A DNA stretch of 64,000 nucleotides from Chitinophaga varians (GTDB lineage Bacteria; Bacteroidota; Bacteroidia; Chitinophagales; Chitinophagaceae). The notes under the pieces were generated by a model, which was given only the letters and a program-made list of their open reading frames with translations, was not told where the DNA came from and did not search any database. Position 1 is the stretch's first letter. Every line of letters starts with the position of its first letter. This document shows positions 27,054 through 35,726 of the stretch, piece after piece. Location: assembly GCF_012641275.1 (NCBI RefSeq), contig NZ_JABAIA010000001.1, forward strand, positions 3,410,001 through 3,474,000. Direction: 5' to 3'. The position numbers were made by a program, and so were the translations under genes.

Positions 27054-28248
27054 CGATATGCAGGGCCGCCAGTCCGGAACACCCGGGTCTGACAAGGCCG
27101 CTGCATTTATCAGCGATGAATTTAAAAAAGCTGGCCTGCTGCCGTTGCCCGGTGAGCAATCTTATCTGCAACGCTTTAGCTATTACGGACTTCACACCAC
27201 AAGCACTGCGATGACCGTCAACGGTACGGCCAAAGACTGGCCTGTAGTGGCAGTAGGGCCTTCACGGCATATACAGCTGCGGCGGGACACAGCTACCTGC
27301 ACGGAGATGCGTGCCGGTAACCCTGATGAATTGCGCGCCGCACTGGGCAAACGCAAGTCGCTGCAAAAGAATATGATCGTATGGCTGGCCCCTTCGCTGA
27401 GCGGTTATATCGCCAATCTGGAGGGCAGTATCTCCAGCAGGATGTACGCCAGTGAACAGGCAGTGCCTGCAGATACCGCTAAATGGCAGATGGTGCTGGT
27501 GCTGGAGAAAGAACCGTTGACAGCGCAGGACAACTGGTCCGTGGAACAAACCCGCAGCGTAAGGGCGCAGGAGTTCACCAATGTGGCCGGTATGATCAAA
27601 GGCGAAAGCAAACCGGATGAATATGTGATCTATTCCGGTCACTATGACCACCTGGGGATACTGCCTGCTGAAGCAGGCGACAGCATCGCCAACGGAGCGG
27701 ATGATGATGCGTCCGGTACTACCGCGGTGATCATGCTCGCCAATTACTTTAAGAAGAAACATCCGGCGCGTTCCCTGATTTTTGTGGCTTTCACCGCAGA
27801 GGAGATGGGAGGTTACGGTTCTTCTTATTTCTCCGGGCATATGGACCCTGCCAAAGTGGTGGCGATGTTTAATATTGAAATGATCGGTAAGGAGTCCAAA
27901 TTTGGTAAGAACAGCGCGTTTATTACCGGATTTGAAAAATCAGATTTTGGTACTATTCTGCAAAAGAACCTGGCAGGATCTGAATTCCGTTTTTATCCCG
28001 ATCCTTATCCGGAGCAGAACCTGTTCTATCGTTCAGACAACGCCAACCTGGCCAAGGTAGGAGTGCCTGCACATACGATCTCTACCACGCAGATTGATAA
28101 AGACCAGTTCTATCATACTGTGAAAGATGAAGTATCAACCCTTGATATTAAAAATATTACAGACATTATTAAAGCCATCGCTGTTAGTTCAGGGACTATT
28201 GTGAATGGTACGTCAACGCCTACACGTATAGTGCCTGTTGAACGATAG
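26944..28248 (+). CDS. M28 family zinc aminopeptidase, secreted
   Basis: The protein has 434 residues, starting at the ATG at 26944 with a signal peptide (KKLILSLAAGCMLTTGYSQ). M28 peptidases are periplasmic or extracellular dizinc aminopeptidases. Metal and catalytic signatures occur in order: YSGHYDHLG (His ligand), GADDDASG (bridging Asp), FTAEEMGGYG (catalytic and ligand Glu), FNIEMIGK (acidic ligand, Glu instead of the commoner Asp) and FYHTVKDEVSTLD (His ligand). Between residues ~110 and ~200 there is a protease-associated-type insertion. The start overlaps the preceding unknown gene by 110 bp in another frame, and a decayed copy of its 3' end follows the stop. Confidence 0.9.
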   Translation: MKKLILSLAAGCMLTTGYSQQIPQKEVARIINTLAADDMQGRQSGTPGSDKAAAFISDEFKKAGLLPLPGEQSYLQRFSYYGLHTTSTAMTVNGTAKDWPVVAVGPSRHIQLRRDTATCTEMRAGNPDELRAALGKRKSLQKNMIVWLAPSLSGYIANLEGSISSRMYASEQAVPADTAKWQMVLVLEKEPLTAQDNWSVEQTRSVRAQEFTNVAGMIKGESKPDEYVIYSGHYDHLGILPAEAGDSIANGADDDASGTTAVIMLANYFKKKHPARSLIFVAFTAEEMGGYGSSYFSGHMDPAKVVAMFNIEMIGKESKFGKNSAFITGFEKSDFGTILQKNLAGSEFRFYPDPYPEQNLFYRSDNANLAKVGVPAHTISTTQIDKDQFYHTVKDEVSTLDIKNITDIIKAIAVSSGTIVNGTSTPTRIVPVER

Positions 28249-28314
28249 AGGCGGTCTCTTGCATATGCCGGTAGAACGTTAACGCATACACGCATAATGC
28301 CTGCTTTCCAATAG
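28207..28314 (+). repeat. Decayed 66-bp tandem duplication of the peptidase 3' end
   Basis: The last 42 bp of the M28 gene (28207-28248) align with 28273-28314 at 31 of 42 positions. Translated in the matching frame they read GTSTPTRIVPVER-stop and RTLTHTRIMPAFQ-stop, so both the peptide pattern and the stop codon are kept. Confidence 0.6.
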
Positions 28315-28333
28315 GGACGGCCATCATATATTT

Positions 28334-28364
28334 ATCCGGTTGAGTGAGCTCAACCGGATTTTTT
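28334..28364 (+). terminator. Intrinsic terminator after the M28 peptidase gene
   Basis: Perfect 11-bp stem ATCCGGTTGAG (28334-28344) with CTCAACCGGAT (28349-28359), TGAG loop, then six T residues. Confidence 0.88.
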
Positions 28365-28459
28365 ATGTTTAATTAATACTTAATCAGTTTTTTTTTCGAA
28401 TTTCTTGTTTATTTTTATGGCCAATATTTCCCCAAGTAGTCATTTAAAACCATATCAAT

Positions 28460-29215
28460 ATGAAAACCGGAATCCTACAATTCTGCGGTGCGCTTGGCAT
28501 TGCAACCATGATGCTCGCATCATGTTCAAAAGACATGTCGGGGCCAGATCAGCAGCCAACGCCTGATGTGAAGGACTCTACATCTATCAACTACGAAATC
28601 GCTGCGGTTAACCCAACGTACACCTTAACACCCGATGCTGCGGGCCGTTTGTCTGCCATTACCGGCGACGCTTCTATGGCCAAGAGCTCCGGTGGATTTG
28701 ATATTACGTGGGACACCGCCACTGCCCGCCTGCGGGAAATCCGCTTCGATGCCAAACGCGGTAAAGATGAACTGGAATTCAGATTAAAGACAGACCGTCA
28801 GATTGATCTCAAACAGATCCCTGCTCAGCTGGGCGCCATCAAAATTCCGCTGGGCACTTACCAACAGGTGAAAGTATACGCCAGAGTGGAAGGAGACAAA
28901 AACAACCCTGCTGTCAGATTAATAGGATTCCTCACCTGGGACGGAAAGAAAATCCCGATGGAAATCCTGTTGTCCGGCGTGATTGAATTACAGGCCCACG
29001 GAAAAGATGTGGTGGTAACAGACAAAAACATCGACTGGAAAGGCTCTCTCAAAATCTCTATGGACCTGATCCTGACCAAGCTGCAGGTGGGTGACTTCAC
29101 TGGCTCTTTTACCAACGGAAAACTTAAAATCAGTGTAGACGTCAATGGTAATCTGCACAACAAAGTGGTGGACGCGCTGGAAAACAGCATGAGCGTTGAT
29201 CATACCCACGATTGA
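28460..29215 (+). CDS. Putative lipoprotein of unknown function
   Basis: The protein has 251 residues with a lipoprotein signal peptide: the lipobox is MLASCSK with Cys22 as the modified residue, followed by KDMSG. After a short Pro/Asp-rich linker the chain is predicted mostly beta-strand with two amphipathic patterns around IKIPLGTYQQVKVYARVEG and KISMDLILTKLQVGDF. There is a histidine at the end (DHTHD). It somewhat resembles DUF4382-like lipoproteins but I cannot assign a family. It is a single-gene unit between two good terminators. Confidence 0.75.
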   Translation: MKTGILQFCGALGIATMMLASCSKDMSGPDQQPTPDVKDSTSINYEIAAVNPTYTLTPDAAGRLSAITGDASMAKSSGGFDITWDTATARLREIRFDAKRGKDELEFRLKTDRQIDLKQIPAQLGAIKIPLGTYQQVKVYARVEGDKNNPAVRLIGFLTWDGKKIPMEILLSGVIELQAHGKDVVVTDKNIDWKGSLKISMDLILTKLQVGDFTGSFTNGKLKISVDVNGNLHNKVVDALENSMSVDHTHD

Positions 29216-29251
29216 TTGTCAATGTAACTGATGCGGTAAAAAACTTGCAAA

Positions 29252-29292
29252 GAAGCAGGGAGGTGAATGCTTGCGGCCTCCCTGCCTTCTTT
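29252..29292. terminator. Terminator hairpin between convergent genes
   Basis: GCAGGGAGG (29255-29263) pairs perfectly with CCTCCCTGC (29277-29285), extended by GAA/TTC with one bulge, and followed by a T-rich stretch. It separates the lipoprotein gene from the converging EEP gene. Confidence 0.75.
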
Positions 29293-29301
29293 GTTTGCTA
29301 T

Positions 29302-30153
29302 TTATTGCAGGATTAAACGTGACAGTACGGCAAAATGGTCGGAAGCAAAGCGGCCGCCCCATGTCTGGGATATGGACGCGTGTTGCAGCACCTTGAATTT
29401 CCCTTTCAGGAAAATATAATCAATAGGCTGGTCGTCCACTTCAGCAGCATGCCATCCGTTGAATGTGCCGGTAGGGCCGTAATGGGGCGTGGCGCTGATG
29501 CTTTTGCTGTCAGTGAAATGCAGCGGGTTGCTGGTGTCCATGACTACCTGTATCGGCTCGTCATCGGGCGTGGCGTTGAAGTCACCGGTAATAATGGCTG
29601 GTGTAGTACCGGCGATTGTATGTACCTGCTGTAACAGGAAACGTGCGCTTTCCCGGCGGGCTGTTTTGCCCATGTGGTCAAAGTGGGTATTAAAATGATA
29701 GAATACTTTTTTTGTTTGTTTGTCCCTGAACAGGCCCCATGTTACAATACGGGTAATGGCAGCGTCCCACCCTTTGCTGCCAGGGACTTCCGGCGTTTCT
29801 GATAGCCAGAACGTGGCGGTTTTCAGTAGCTGCAACCGGCTGGTATCGTAAAAAATGGCGGAGAATTCACCTTTGTTTTTTCCATCCTCACGGCCGCCGC
29901 CAATGGATTTGTAGCCGGGCAGCAGCCGGCGCAGGTCTTCCATCTGGTCAAACAGCGCTTCCTGTACGCCCAGCGTATTGGCCTGATGAAATAATACTTC
30001 CGATGCTACTTTTTCTTTCCGGTAAGGCCACGCATTGAGGCTGTCGCTGTTGGTGTTCAGCCTGATGTTGAAGGTCATTACCTGCAGCGGTGCCTGTGCC
30101 ATCGCTGCGCCCATGAGCAGGCATAACAAGCCTGTCAGCCATATGTTTCTCAT
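29302..30153 (-). CDS. Endonuclease/exonuclease/phosphatase (EEP) family secreted hydrolase
   Basis: The protein has 283 residues with a signal peptide (cleavage near AAMAQ). EEP-fold metal-dependent phosphodiesterase motifs occur in order: TFNIRLNT, GVQEALFDQM (Mg-binding Glu), FNTHFDHMGKTARRESA, ITGDFNATPDDEP, DDQPIDYIFLKG and RFASDHFAVL (catalytic His). It is of the compact 'endonuclease/exonuclease/phosphatase family protein' type common in Bacteroidota, likely acting on a sugar-phosphate, phospholipid or nucleic acid outside the cytoplasm; the substrate is unknown. It lies 54 bp downstream of the sigma-factor gene on the same strand, so readthrough is possible. Confidence 0.9.
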   Translation of the reverse strand: MRNIWLTGLLCLLMGAAMAQAPLQVMTFNIRLNTNSDSLNAWPYRKEKVASEVLFHQANTLGVQEALFDQMEDLRRLLPGYKSIGGGREDGKNKGEFSAIFYDTSRLQLLKTATFWLSETPEVPGSKGWDAAITRIVTWGLFRDKQTKKVFYHFNTHFDHMGKTARRESARFLLQQVHTIAGTTPAIITGDFNATPDDEPIQVVMDTSNPLHFTDSKSISATPHYGPTGTFNGWHAAEVDDQPIDYIFLKGKFKVLQHASISQTWGGRFASDHFAVLSRLILQ

Positions 30154-30207
30154 ACTATATCTGTTTAGCCGGTAAAAATATCAATCGTGCGGCTTTATGT
30201 CAAGCCG

Positions 30208-30819
30208 CTAAGGATGGATGGCAGTTTTCAGGGCTGCGAGCTGCGCCAGCAGGATGGCGGTGGATAGGCCCAGCAGCTCACGCATGTTTTTAAGTGCGCG
30301 GGCCACCAGCTTGTACGCGCCTTTTACAGAGATGCCCATGATCACGGCAATCTGTTCATAATCCAGTTCCTCGAAGTAGCGGAGATACAATATCTCTTTC
30401 TGGCGTGCATTGAGCTGGTTAAGGGCTTGTAACAATTGCTGTTGTTGTGCCTGTAACTGTTCTTTTTTGATATAGGCATGTTCGGTAGAGAAGTGTGCCA
30501 GGAAGTCGTGCTCCTGCTGATTGAAGGCTACCACTACTGCGTTCCGGCGAGGACGCAGCCGGTTGTATAATGTGCCGCGCAACGCTACAAGCAGGTAGGG
30601 GCGGGCATCTACGGAAGTGCTGAGATTATCTTTGTTCGTCCATAGTTTGATGAACAGCTCCTGTATCACATCCTTCACTACATCATCATTAGGATGCAGG
30701 CGCATCCCATATTCATATAACCGCTCAAAATAACGGTCATACAAATGTGCAAATGCCTGTTCGTCGCCTTGTTGTATGGCTGTCCAGAGTGTAGTGTCAG
30801 ATACTGTTAAAAGGTCCAT
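30208..30819 (-). CDS. FecI-like ECF RNA polymerase sigma factor
   Basis: The protein has 203 residues. Region 2 (~residues 20-90) contains FAHLYDRYFERLYEYGMRL and VIQELFIKLWTN. Region 4 (~130-180) contains LNARQKEILYLRYFEELDYEQIA followed by a helix-turn-helix (VIMGISVKGAYKLVARAL). This is the Bacteroidota sigma-70 family that works with FecR anti-sigma factors and TonB-dependent SusC receptors. Here it is divergent from fecR, whereas the two are usually in one operon. The last ~25 residues form a hydrophobic helix (STAILLAQLAALKTA). Confidence 0.93.
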   Translation of the reverse strand: MDLLTVSDTTLWTAIQQGDEQAFAHLYDRYFERLYEYGMRLHPNDDVVKDVIQELFIKLWTNKDNLSTSVDARPYLLVALRGTLYNRLRPRRNAVVVAFNQQEHDFLAHFSTEHAYIKKEQLQAQQQQLLQALNQLNARQKEILYLRYFEELDYEQIAVIMGISVKGAYKLVARALKNMRELLGLSTAILLAQLAALKTAIHP

Positions 30820-30985
30820 CTCCTGGTTGATCGGCTAAAAGTACAAAAAAATGTATAGCCGAACCCGGTTGCTTCCTATTCATATAATCATAAAAAAATA
30901 TGAAAATTATATATCGATATAATATCAATGAAATCAGTACTTCTATAAGTTTTAATTAAAAAATTATAAAAAAATTGAAAAAAAG

Positions 30986-31016
30986 TGGGGTGTTTTGCGC
31001 CGTCCTTGTGTTCTGT
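30986..31016 (+). promoter_or_regulatory. Candidate ECF-type promoter before fecR
   Basis: An isolated G-rich element GTGGGGTGTTTTG (30985-30997) and the sequence GTGTTCTGTAG (31008-31018) sit immediately upstream of the fecR frame in otherwise AT-rich DNA. This arrangement resembles what I recall from other FecI-dependent loci in Chitinophagaceae, but I cannot derive a consensus from one site. Confidence 0.3.
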
Positions 31017-31018
31017 AG

Positions 31019-32104
31019 ATGCACGGGGCTAGTTGTTACTTACTCTCCTGTGATGATTACTGTGGTGCTAACGAAGAATTGATATTGGAGCAGAACTACC
31101 ATTTATTTACCAAAGCGGACTTTCTGGAAGATGCCTTCTTCCTGGAATGGGTGAAGCATGGCACGCCGGAAGCAACCGCTTTCTGGACGGCCTACCGGGA
31201 TAGCGCGCCTGCTAACCTGGCAGCAATGGAAGACGCCCGGAAAACTCTGACCGCTATCCTGAGCCTGGAACGGATAAGGCCTGCAGCCGCAGATAAAGCA
31301 CAGGTATGGTCGCAGATACAAATGCATCTGACGAGGGAAACACCAGTGGTGCCCATTGCAAAACCCCGCTGGAAACGCCGGATGGTGGCAGCTGCACTGC
31401 TGCCGCTGATGATTTTCGCCGCCTGGTACTTTATGCGGCCTTCCGGTATGCATAGGGTGGAAAGCGGCTATGGGCAACAGGTCCGCGTTAAATTACCGGA
31501 TGCTTCCGTGGTGATCCTCAACTCACATTCCGTGCTCACCTATCATCACTGGAAAGATGGAAAGCGGGAAGTGTGGCTGGAAGGAGAAGCGCTCTTTGAG
31601 GTGAAACATACGGAAGTGCCCGCGGCACAGCATTTCACGGTACATGCCGGCAAAGTGAACGTGGAAGTGCTGGGTACTGTCTTCAACGTAAAACAACGAA
31701 GGGAGGTCACGGAAGTATATCTCCGGCAAGGGAAAGTAAAAGTATCGTCCCCGGAAAACGGACAGGTATTGTTATTAAGGCCGGATGAAAAGGCCACTTA
31801 CCAGCCTCAGAAACAACAACTGGCAAAAAATATCACCGACGCCAAAACCGCACTGGCATGGCGTGAACACAAAATGTTACTGAAACAGACATCTGTCAGG
31901 GATATCATTCATACGCTGCAGGATACCTATGGCTTTACCATCATACTGCAGGATACATCCATTGCCAACCGCACCCTGGAGGGAACATTATCCCTGGATA
32001 ATGTAAATAATGTATTGTTTGAATTGTCTGCAATACTGAATGTAAAAATTGAAAAGAACAATGATACGCTGTACCTGAAAGATAGCGGGCAGCGCGGCTA
32101 TTAA
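31019..32104 (+). CDS. FecR family anti-sigma factor
   Basis: The frame gives 361 residues. Cytoplasmic N-terminal region (~25-100) begins NYHLFTKADFLEDAFFLEWVKHG, the usual sigma-binding part; a single membrane helix is at ~122-138 (MVAAALLPLMIFAAWYF); the periplasmic FecR domain follows (VKLPDASVVILNSHSVLTY, WLEGEALFEV, VNVEVLGTVFNVKQ), then a C-terminal STN-like segment (ALAWREHKMLL...VRDIIHTLQDTYGF). It should sense the SusC-type receptor and release the ECF sigma factor. The first ~20 residues (cysteine-rich) look unlike the family, so the true start may be a TTG at 31079 or 31085. Confidence 0.9.
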   Translation: MHGASCYLLSCDDYCGANEELILEQNYHLFTKADFLEDAFFLEWVKHGTPEATAFWTAYRDSAPANLAAMEDARKTLTAILSLERIRPAAADKAQVWSQIQMHLTRETPVVPIAKPRWKRRMVAAALLPLMIFAAWYFMRPSGMHRVESGYGQQVRVKLPDASVVILNSHSVLTYHHWKDGKREVWLEGEALFEVKHTEVPAAQHFTVHAGKVNVEVLGTVFNVKQRREVTEVYLRQGKVKVSSPENGQVLLLRPDEKATYQPQKQQLAKNITDAKTALAWREHKMLLKQTSVRDIIHTLQDTYGFTIILQDTSIANRTLEGTLSLDNVNNVLFELSAILNVKIEKNNDTLYLKDSGQRGY

Positions 32105-32130
32105 ACAGACATTAAAAAAAACCAAGATCA

Positions 32131-35100
32131 ATGAGGATTTGTACCAGACAAAGCCTTCGGGGCTCCCTGTACCTATGCGTACTGTTACTCACCAGCGTCT
32201 GTGCGTTTGCACAGGAAGGAAGGGTTGTCCGCACGGCGGCGGCAATACCGGTAAAATATGCGTTGGACAGGGTAACAGCCATTTACGGCACCACCTTCAT
32301 GTATGAAGGCGACCTGCTGAAAAACAGAACTACCAATGTGGTGGTGGAAGCACTGAAAGACCGCCCGGTGGAAGAAGTATTGAAGCGAATTCTGTACCCG
32401 GCAGAGTTGTTGTTTTTGTATGTAGATAAAAACCATTACACCATCGTGGCCCGGCAGCAAAAAGGGAAAAAGGTGGAAACCCTTGCCCCCGGAGCGATTG
32501 CTGCCGATGAAGATCTGCGAACCATCAGCGGTCTGGTCAAAGATAAATCCGAAACACCCCTTCCAGGCGTAACAATTCAGCTGGAAGGCGGCAGAAAGTG
32601 GGCGGTAACGGACAATAGCGGCTACTACATCATCGCAGTACCTATGAACGCCCAGGCCCTGATCTTTACTTACGCAGGCATGGAACGCAAGCGGGTGCCC
32701 CTGGGCCCGGCGGCCTCGATGAACATCTATCTCGAGAGCAAAACACTGGACGAAGTAGTGGTGACCGGCTACCAGACACTTTCCAAAGAAAGGGCTACCG
32801 GCGCATTTTCCACAGTGAAGGCTGCCGATCTCGAAAAACGCCGTATCTCCAGCCTGTCGCAGGTGCTGGAAGGTAACCTGCCCGGCCTGGTAAGCTATAA
32901 CGGCAGCATCAGCGTCCGCGGTACCAGTACCTTTATGGCCAACAGCGCACCGCTGTATGTGATCGATGGGTTCCCGGTGGAAAACACCTACTATGATATC
33001 AGTACCGGGGCGCTGCGTGAATCTGTTCCTAACATCAACCCGGAAGATATTGAAAACATCACAGTGCTGAAAGACGCGGCGGCAGCCTCTATCTATGGCG
33101 CCCGTGCTGCCAATGGTGTTATCGTGGTGACTACTAAAAAAGCCAAAGCAGGTACTACCCGCCTTCACTTCTCCGGTGATTTTGCAGTAAAGCCTAAATA
33201 CGATCTTTCCTATTTGCGCAGAGCCAGTGCCAGCGAGCTGATAGACCTTACCTACAATTACTTCGATAATGACCCCGCCTATAAGGCAAATCCCCTGCAG
33301 GAAGCCAACCGCCTGCGCAACTATGCCGGCGCCATCACCCCGGCAGTAGATATCATGCTGCAACTGGCCGAAGGAAAAATTACCCGTGATCAGGCGGATG
33401 CCGGCATGGACAAATTGCGCGGTATGGACCTTTATAACAATCAACTGTTGAAGTTATTACGCCCTGCTGCCAATCAGCAATATAACCTGTCTCTTTCCAA
33501 AGCCACTGCCGGTAATGCTTTTAACTTTTCCGCCACCTTCCGGAATGACCAGGGCTATCAACGGAGTGACAACAATAAATCACTCGGCCTGAATTTCCGT
33601 AATGTGCTGTCGGTCAACAAATGGCTGACTGCCGAAGCTGGCGTATTCCTCAACTATGGCGATTCCAAAGGTCCTGGGTCGGATGCGATATCCCTCACCA
33701 GCATGATCAACGGGCAGCTGCCGTTTGAACCCATCTTTGACGCAAACGGTAACCCATTGCCCCTGCGTAACAGCCTGCTGCCGGACGAAGCAGCCGATTA
33801 TAAAAAATACAATCTCTATTCTCCCGATAGAATATTACAGGACGAACAAAATTATAACCAGGTTCGCCAGCTCGATATCAAAACACGCGCTTACGGTAAG
33901 CTGAACGCCCGCATACGTCCCTGGCTGACCTATGAGGGCATGTTCCAGTACGAAAAAAACAACGGCAAATCCGAACAGTTGCTGAACGCCGAATCTTACT
34001 ATATGCGGGATAAAATGAACAGCTTCACCTACCTCGATACAAAAGGTAATGTGGCTAATAAATTCCCGCAGGGTAACGGTTTCCGTACTTTCAATAACTA
34101 CCTGCGCGCCTATACGTTGCGTAACCAGGTCAACCTTAACAAGTCATTCGATAAACATGAAATTGTGGCCATCGCCGGTTCTGAAACCCGGGAAGTGAAA
34201 AACAACCGCGATTTCATGGCCATGTGGGGCTATGACCCGCTGACATTACAGTATGTGCCAATCAATAATGTCACCGAGCTGATGACCGGCATGACAGGCC
34301 TGAACAGGCACCAGGGACGATTGTACAGTTATAAAGACCTGTTGACAAAAGGAGAGGTGATCAACCGTTATTTTTCTTTTTATGGAAATGCCAGCTATAC
34401 CTACGATGATAAATATATGGTGAGCGGCAGTATCCGGTATGATCTCTCCAATCTCTTTGGCACCAATCCGGCTTATCAGTACCGCCCGTTGTGGTCTGCC
34501 GGCGGCAGCTGGATCATGAGCAAAGAAAAATTCATGGAGCATATCTCCTGGATCAATCTCCTGAAACTGCGTGCGTCCTATGGTATCAATGGTAACGTGT
34601 CCAAGGAATCCGGTCCTTTTATGACCGTGACTTACGGACTTAATACGCTGACCAACAACCAGACAGGTTCCATTAAATCCCCGCCGAATCCTAATCTGCG
34701 CTGGGAGCGGACTACCACCACCAACTTCGGCGTTGACTTTGCGATCCTGAAGGACCGTCTGAGCGGAGCTATCGATGTATATCAAAAGAAAAGCGACGAC
34801 CTGCTGACTACTGTAACGATCGATCCTGCGCTGGGCTTTGCTTCGGCCATACTCAACAATGGCGCTATGCAGAACAACGGTGTGGAACTGATGCTGAAAG
34901 GACAGATCATTCGTCAGCGTAAGTTTGGCTGGGATGTGACCATCAACGGCGCTTTCAACAAAAACAAAGTCACCCGGGTAGACCTCAAACCGGGCACTGC
35001 TTCTGCGCTCATCTCCGACGGCGATGCAGGCACCAATTTCCTGCAGGGCAAACCTTATAAAAGCCTGTACAGCTACCCTTATGCAGGCCTAAATAATTAT

Positions 35101-35700
35101 GGGGAGCCGATGATTTACGGCCTTGATGGGGTTGCTGTTAACGCAGCTGTGACCAATCCTGACATCGCGCGGTACAGTGGTTCGCTGGTACCGGTTTTCA
35201 GCGGTGCTTTGATTAATAATATCAGCTGGCGCAACTTCCAGTTCTCCTTTATGTTCGTTTACCACCTGGGCAATATGATGCGCGGCGATGCTACGGTTAT
35301 TGGAAATTTGCCTAACAATGCTGATGTTATCAGTGGTGTGGCTGACAAGGTATGGAAACAGCCAGGGGACGAATTGTACACCAATGTACCACGTATTTCG
35401 TGGGAATATGATCCGCGGAAAGCCAGCTTCCGCAGCGCTTATTACCGTTATGGTGACCAGAACGTAGTGAGTGCTTCGTACATCAAAGCACGTAACCTGG
35501 CATTAACCTATACGTTGCCGAAGCAGTGGATTAAAAAGATAAAGGTGGCCGATGCCCGTGTACGTTTTCAGGCAGATAACCTTTTCTACATCGGCTTTAA
35601 TGGCCAGGGTATAGATCCCGAAGCCTGGGGCCTGCGTTCAGGAGGCCGTTACCTGCCCGTTATGCCTGCTTATAACGCAGGGTTTAACATCACACTTTAA
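32131..35700 (+). CDS. SusC/RagA family TonB-dependent outer-membrane receptor with STN domain
   Basis: The protein has 1189 residues with a signal peptide ending near CAFAQ (~28). The STN domain spans ~30-110 (IPVKYALDRVTAIYGTTF, DRPVEEVLKRIL), consistent with a transducing receptor that signals to FecR. A CarboxypepD_reg-like domain is at ~133-205 (GLVKDKSETPLPGVTIQLEG). The plug (~215-345) has LDEVVVTGYQTLSKER, SVRGTSTFMANSAPLYVIDG and the SusC hallmark VLKDAAAASIYGARAANGVI. The rest is the barrel, ending YNAGFNITL. It imports an oligomeric nutrient with the SusD protein next door. No glycoside hydrolase or peptidase is attached to the locus, so the substrate is unknown. Confidence 0.95.
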   Translation: MRICTRQSLRGSLYLCVLLLTSVCAFAQEGRVVRTAAAIPVKYALDRVTAIYGTTFMYEGDLLKNRTTNVVVEALKDRPVEEVLKRILYPAELLFLYVDKNHYTIVARQQKGKKVETLAPGAIAADEDLRTISGLVKDKSETPLPGVTIQLEGGRKWAVTDNSGYYIIAVPMNAQALIFTYAGMERKRVPLGPAASMNIYLESKTLDEVVVTGYQTLSKERATGAFSTVKAADLEKRRISSLSQVLEGNLPGLVSYNGSISVRGTSTFMANSAPLYVIDGFPVENTYYDISTGALRESVPNINPEDIENITVLKDAAAASIYGARAANGVIVVTTKKAKAGTTRLHFSGDFAVKPKYDLSYLRRASASELIDLTYNYFDNDPAYKANPLQEANRLRNYAGAITPAVDIMLQLAEGKITRDQADAGMDKLRGMDLYNNQLLKLLRPAANQQYNLSLSKATAGNAFNFSATFRNDQGYQRSDNNKSLGLNFRNVLSVNKWLTAEAGVFLNYGDSKGPGSDAISLTSMINGQLPFEPIFDANGNPLPLRNSLLPDEAADYKKYNLYSPDRILQDEQNYNQVRQLDIKTRAYGKLNARIRPWLTYEGMFQYEKNNGKSEQLLNAESYYMRDKMNSFTYLDTKGNVANKFPQGNGFRTFNNYLRAYTLRNQVNLNKSFDKHEIVAIAGSETREVKNNRDFMAMWGYDPLTLQYVPINNVTELMTGMTGLNRHQGRLYSYKDLLTKGEVINRYFSFYGNASYTYDDKYMVSGSIRYDLSNLFGTNPAYQYRPLWSAGGSWIMSKEKFMEHISWINLLKLRASYGINGNVSKESGPFMTVTYGLNTLTNNQTGSIKSPPNPNLRWERTTTTNFGVDFAILKDRLSGAIDVYQKKSDDLLTTVTIDPALGFASAILNNGAMQNNGVELMLKGQIIRQRKFGWDVTINGAFNKNKVTRVDLKPGTASALISDGDAGTNFLQGKPYKSLYSYPYAGLNNYGEPMIYGLDGVAVNAAVTNPDIARYSGSLVPVFSGALINNISWRNFQFSFMFVYHLGNMMRGDATVIGNLPNNADVISGVADKVWKQPGDELYTNVPRISWEYDPRKASFRSAYYRYGDQNVVSASYIKARNLALTYTLPKQWIKKIKVADARVRFQADNLFYIGFNGQGIDPEAWGLRSGGRYLPVMPAYNAGFNITL

Positions 35701-35726
35701 TTATCATCAGCACAAAAGATATGTAT

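Noticed and set aside
28249..28330. A small gene after the M28 peptidase
   Set aside because: The short stretch is a decayed copy of the peptidase 3' end, not an independent reading frame with a start and ribosome-binding site.
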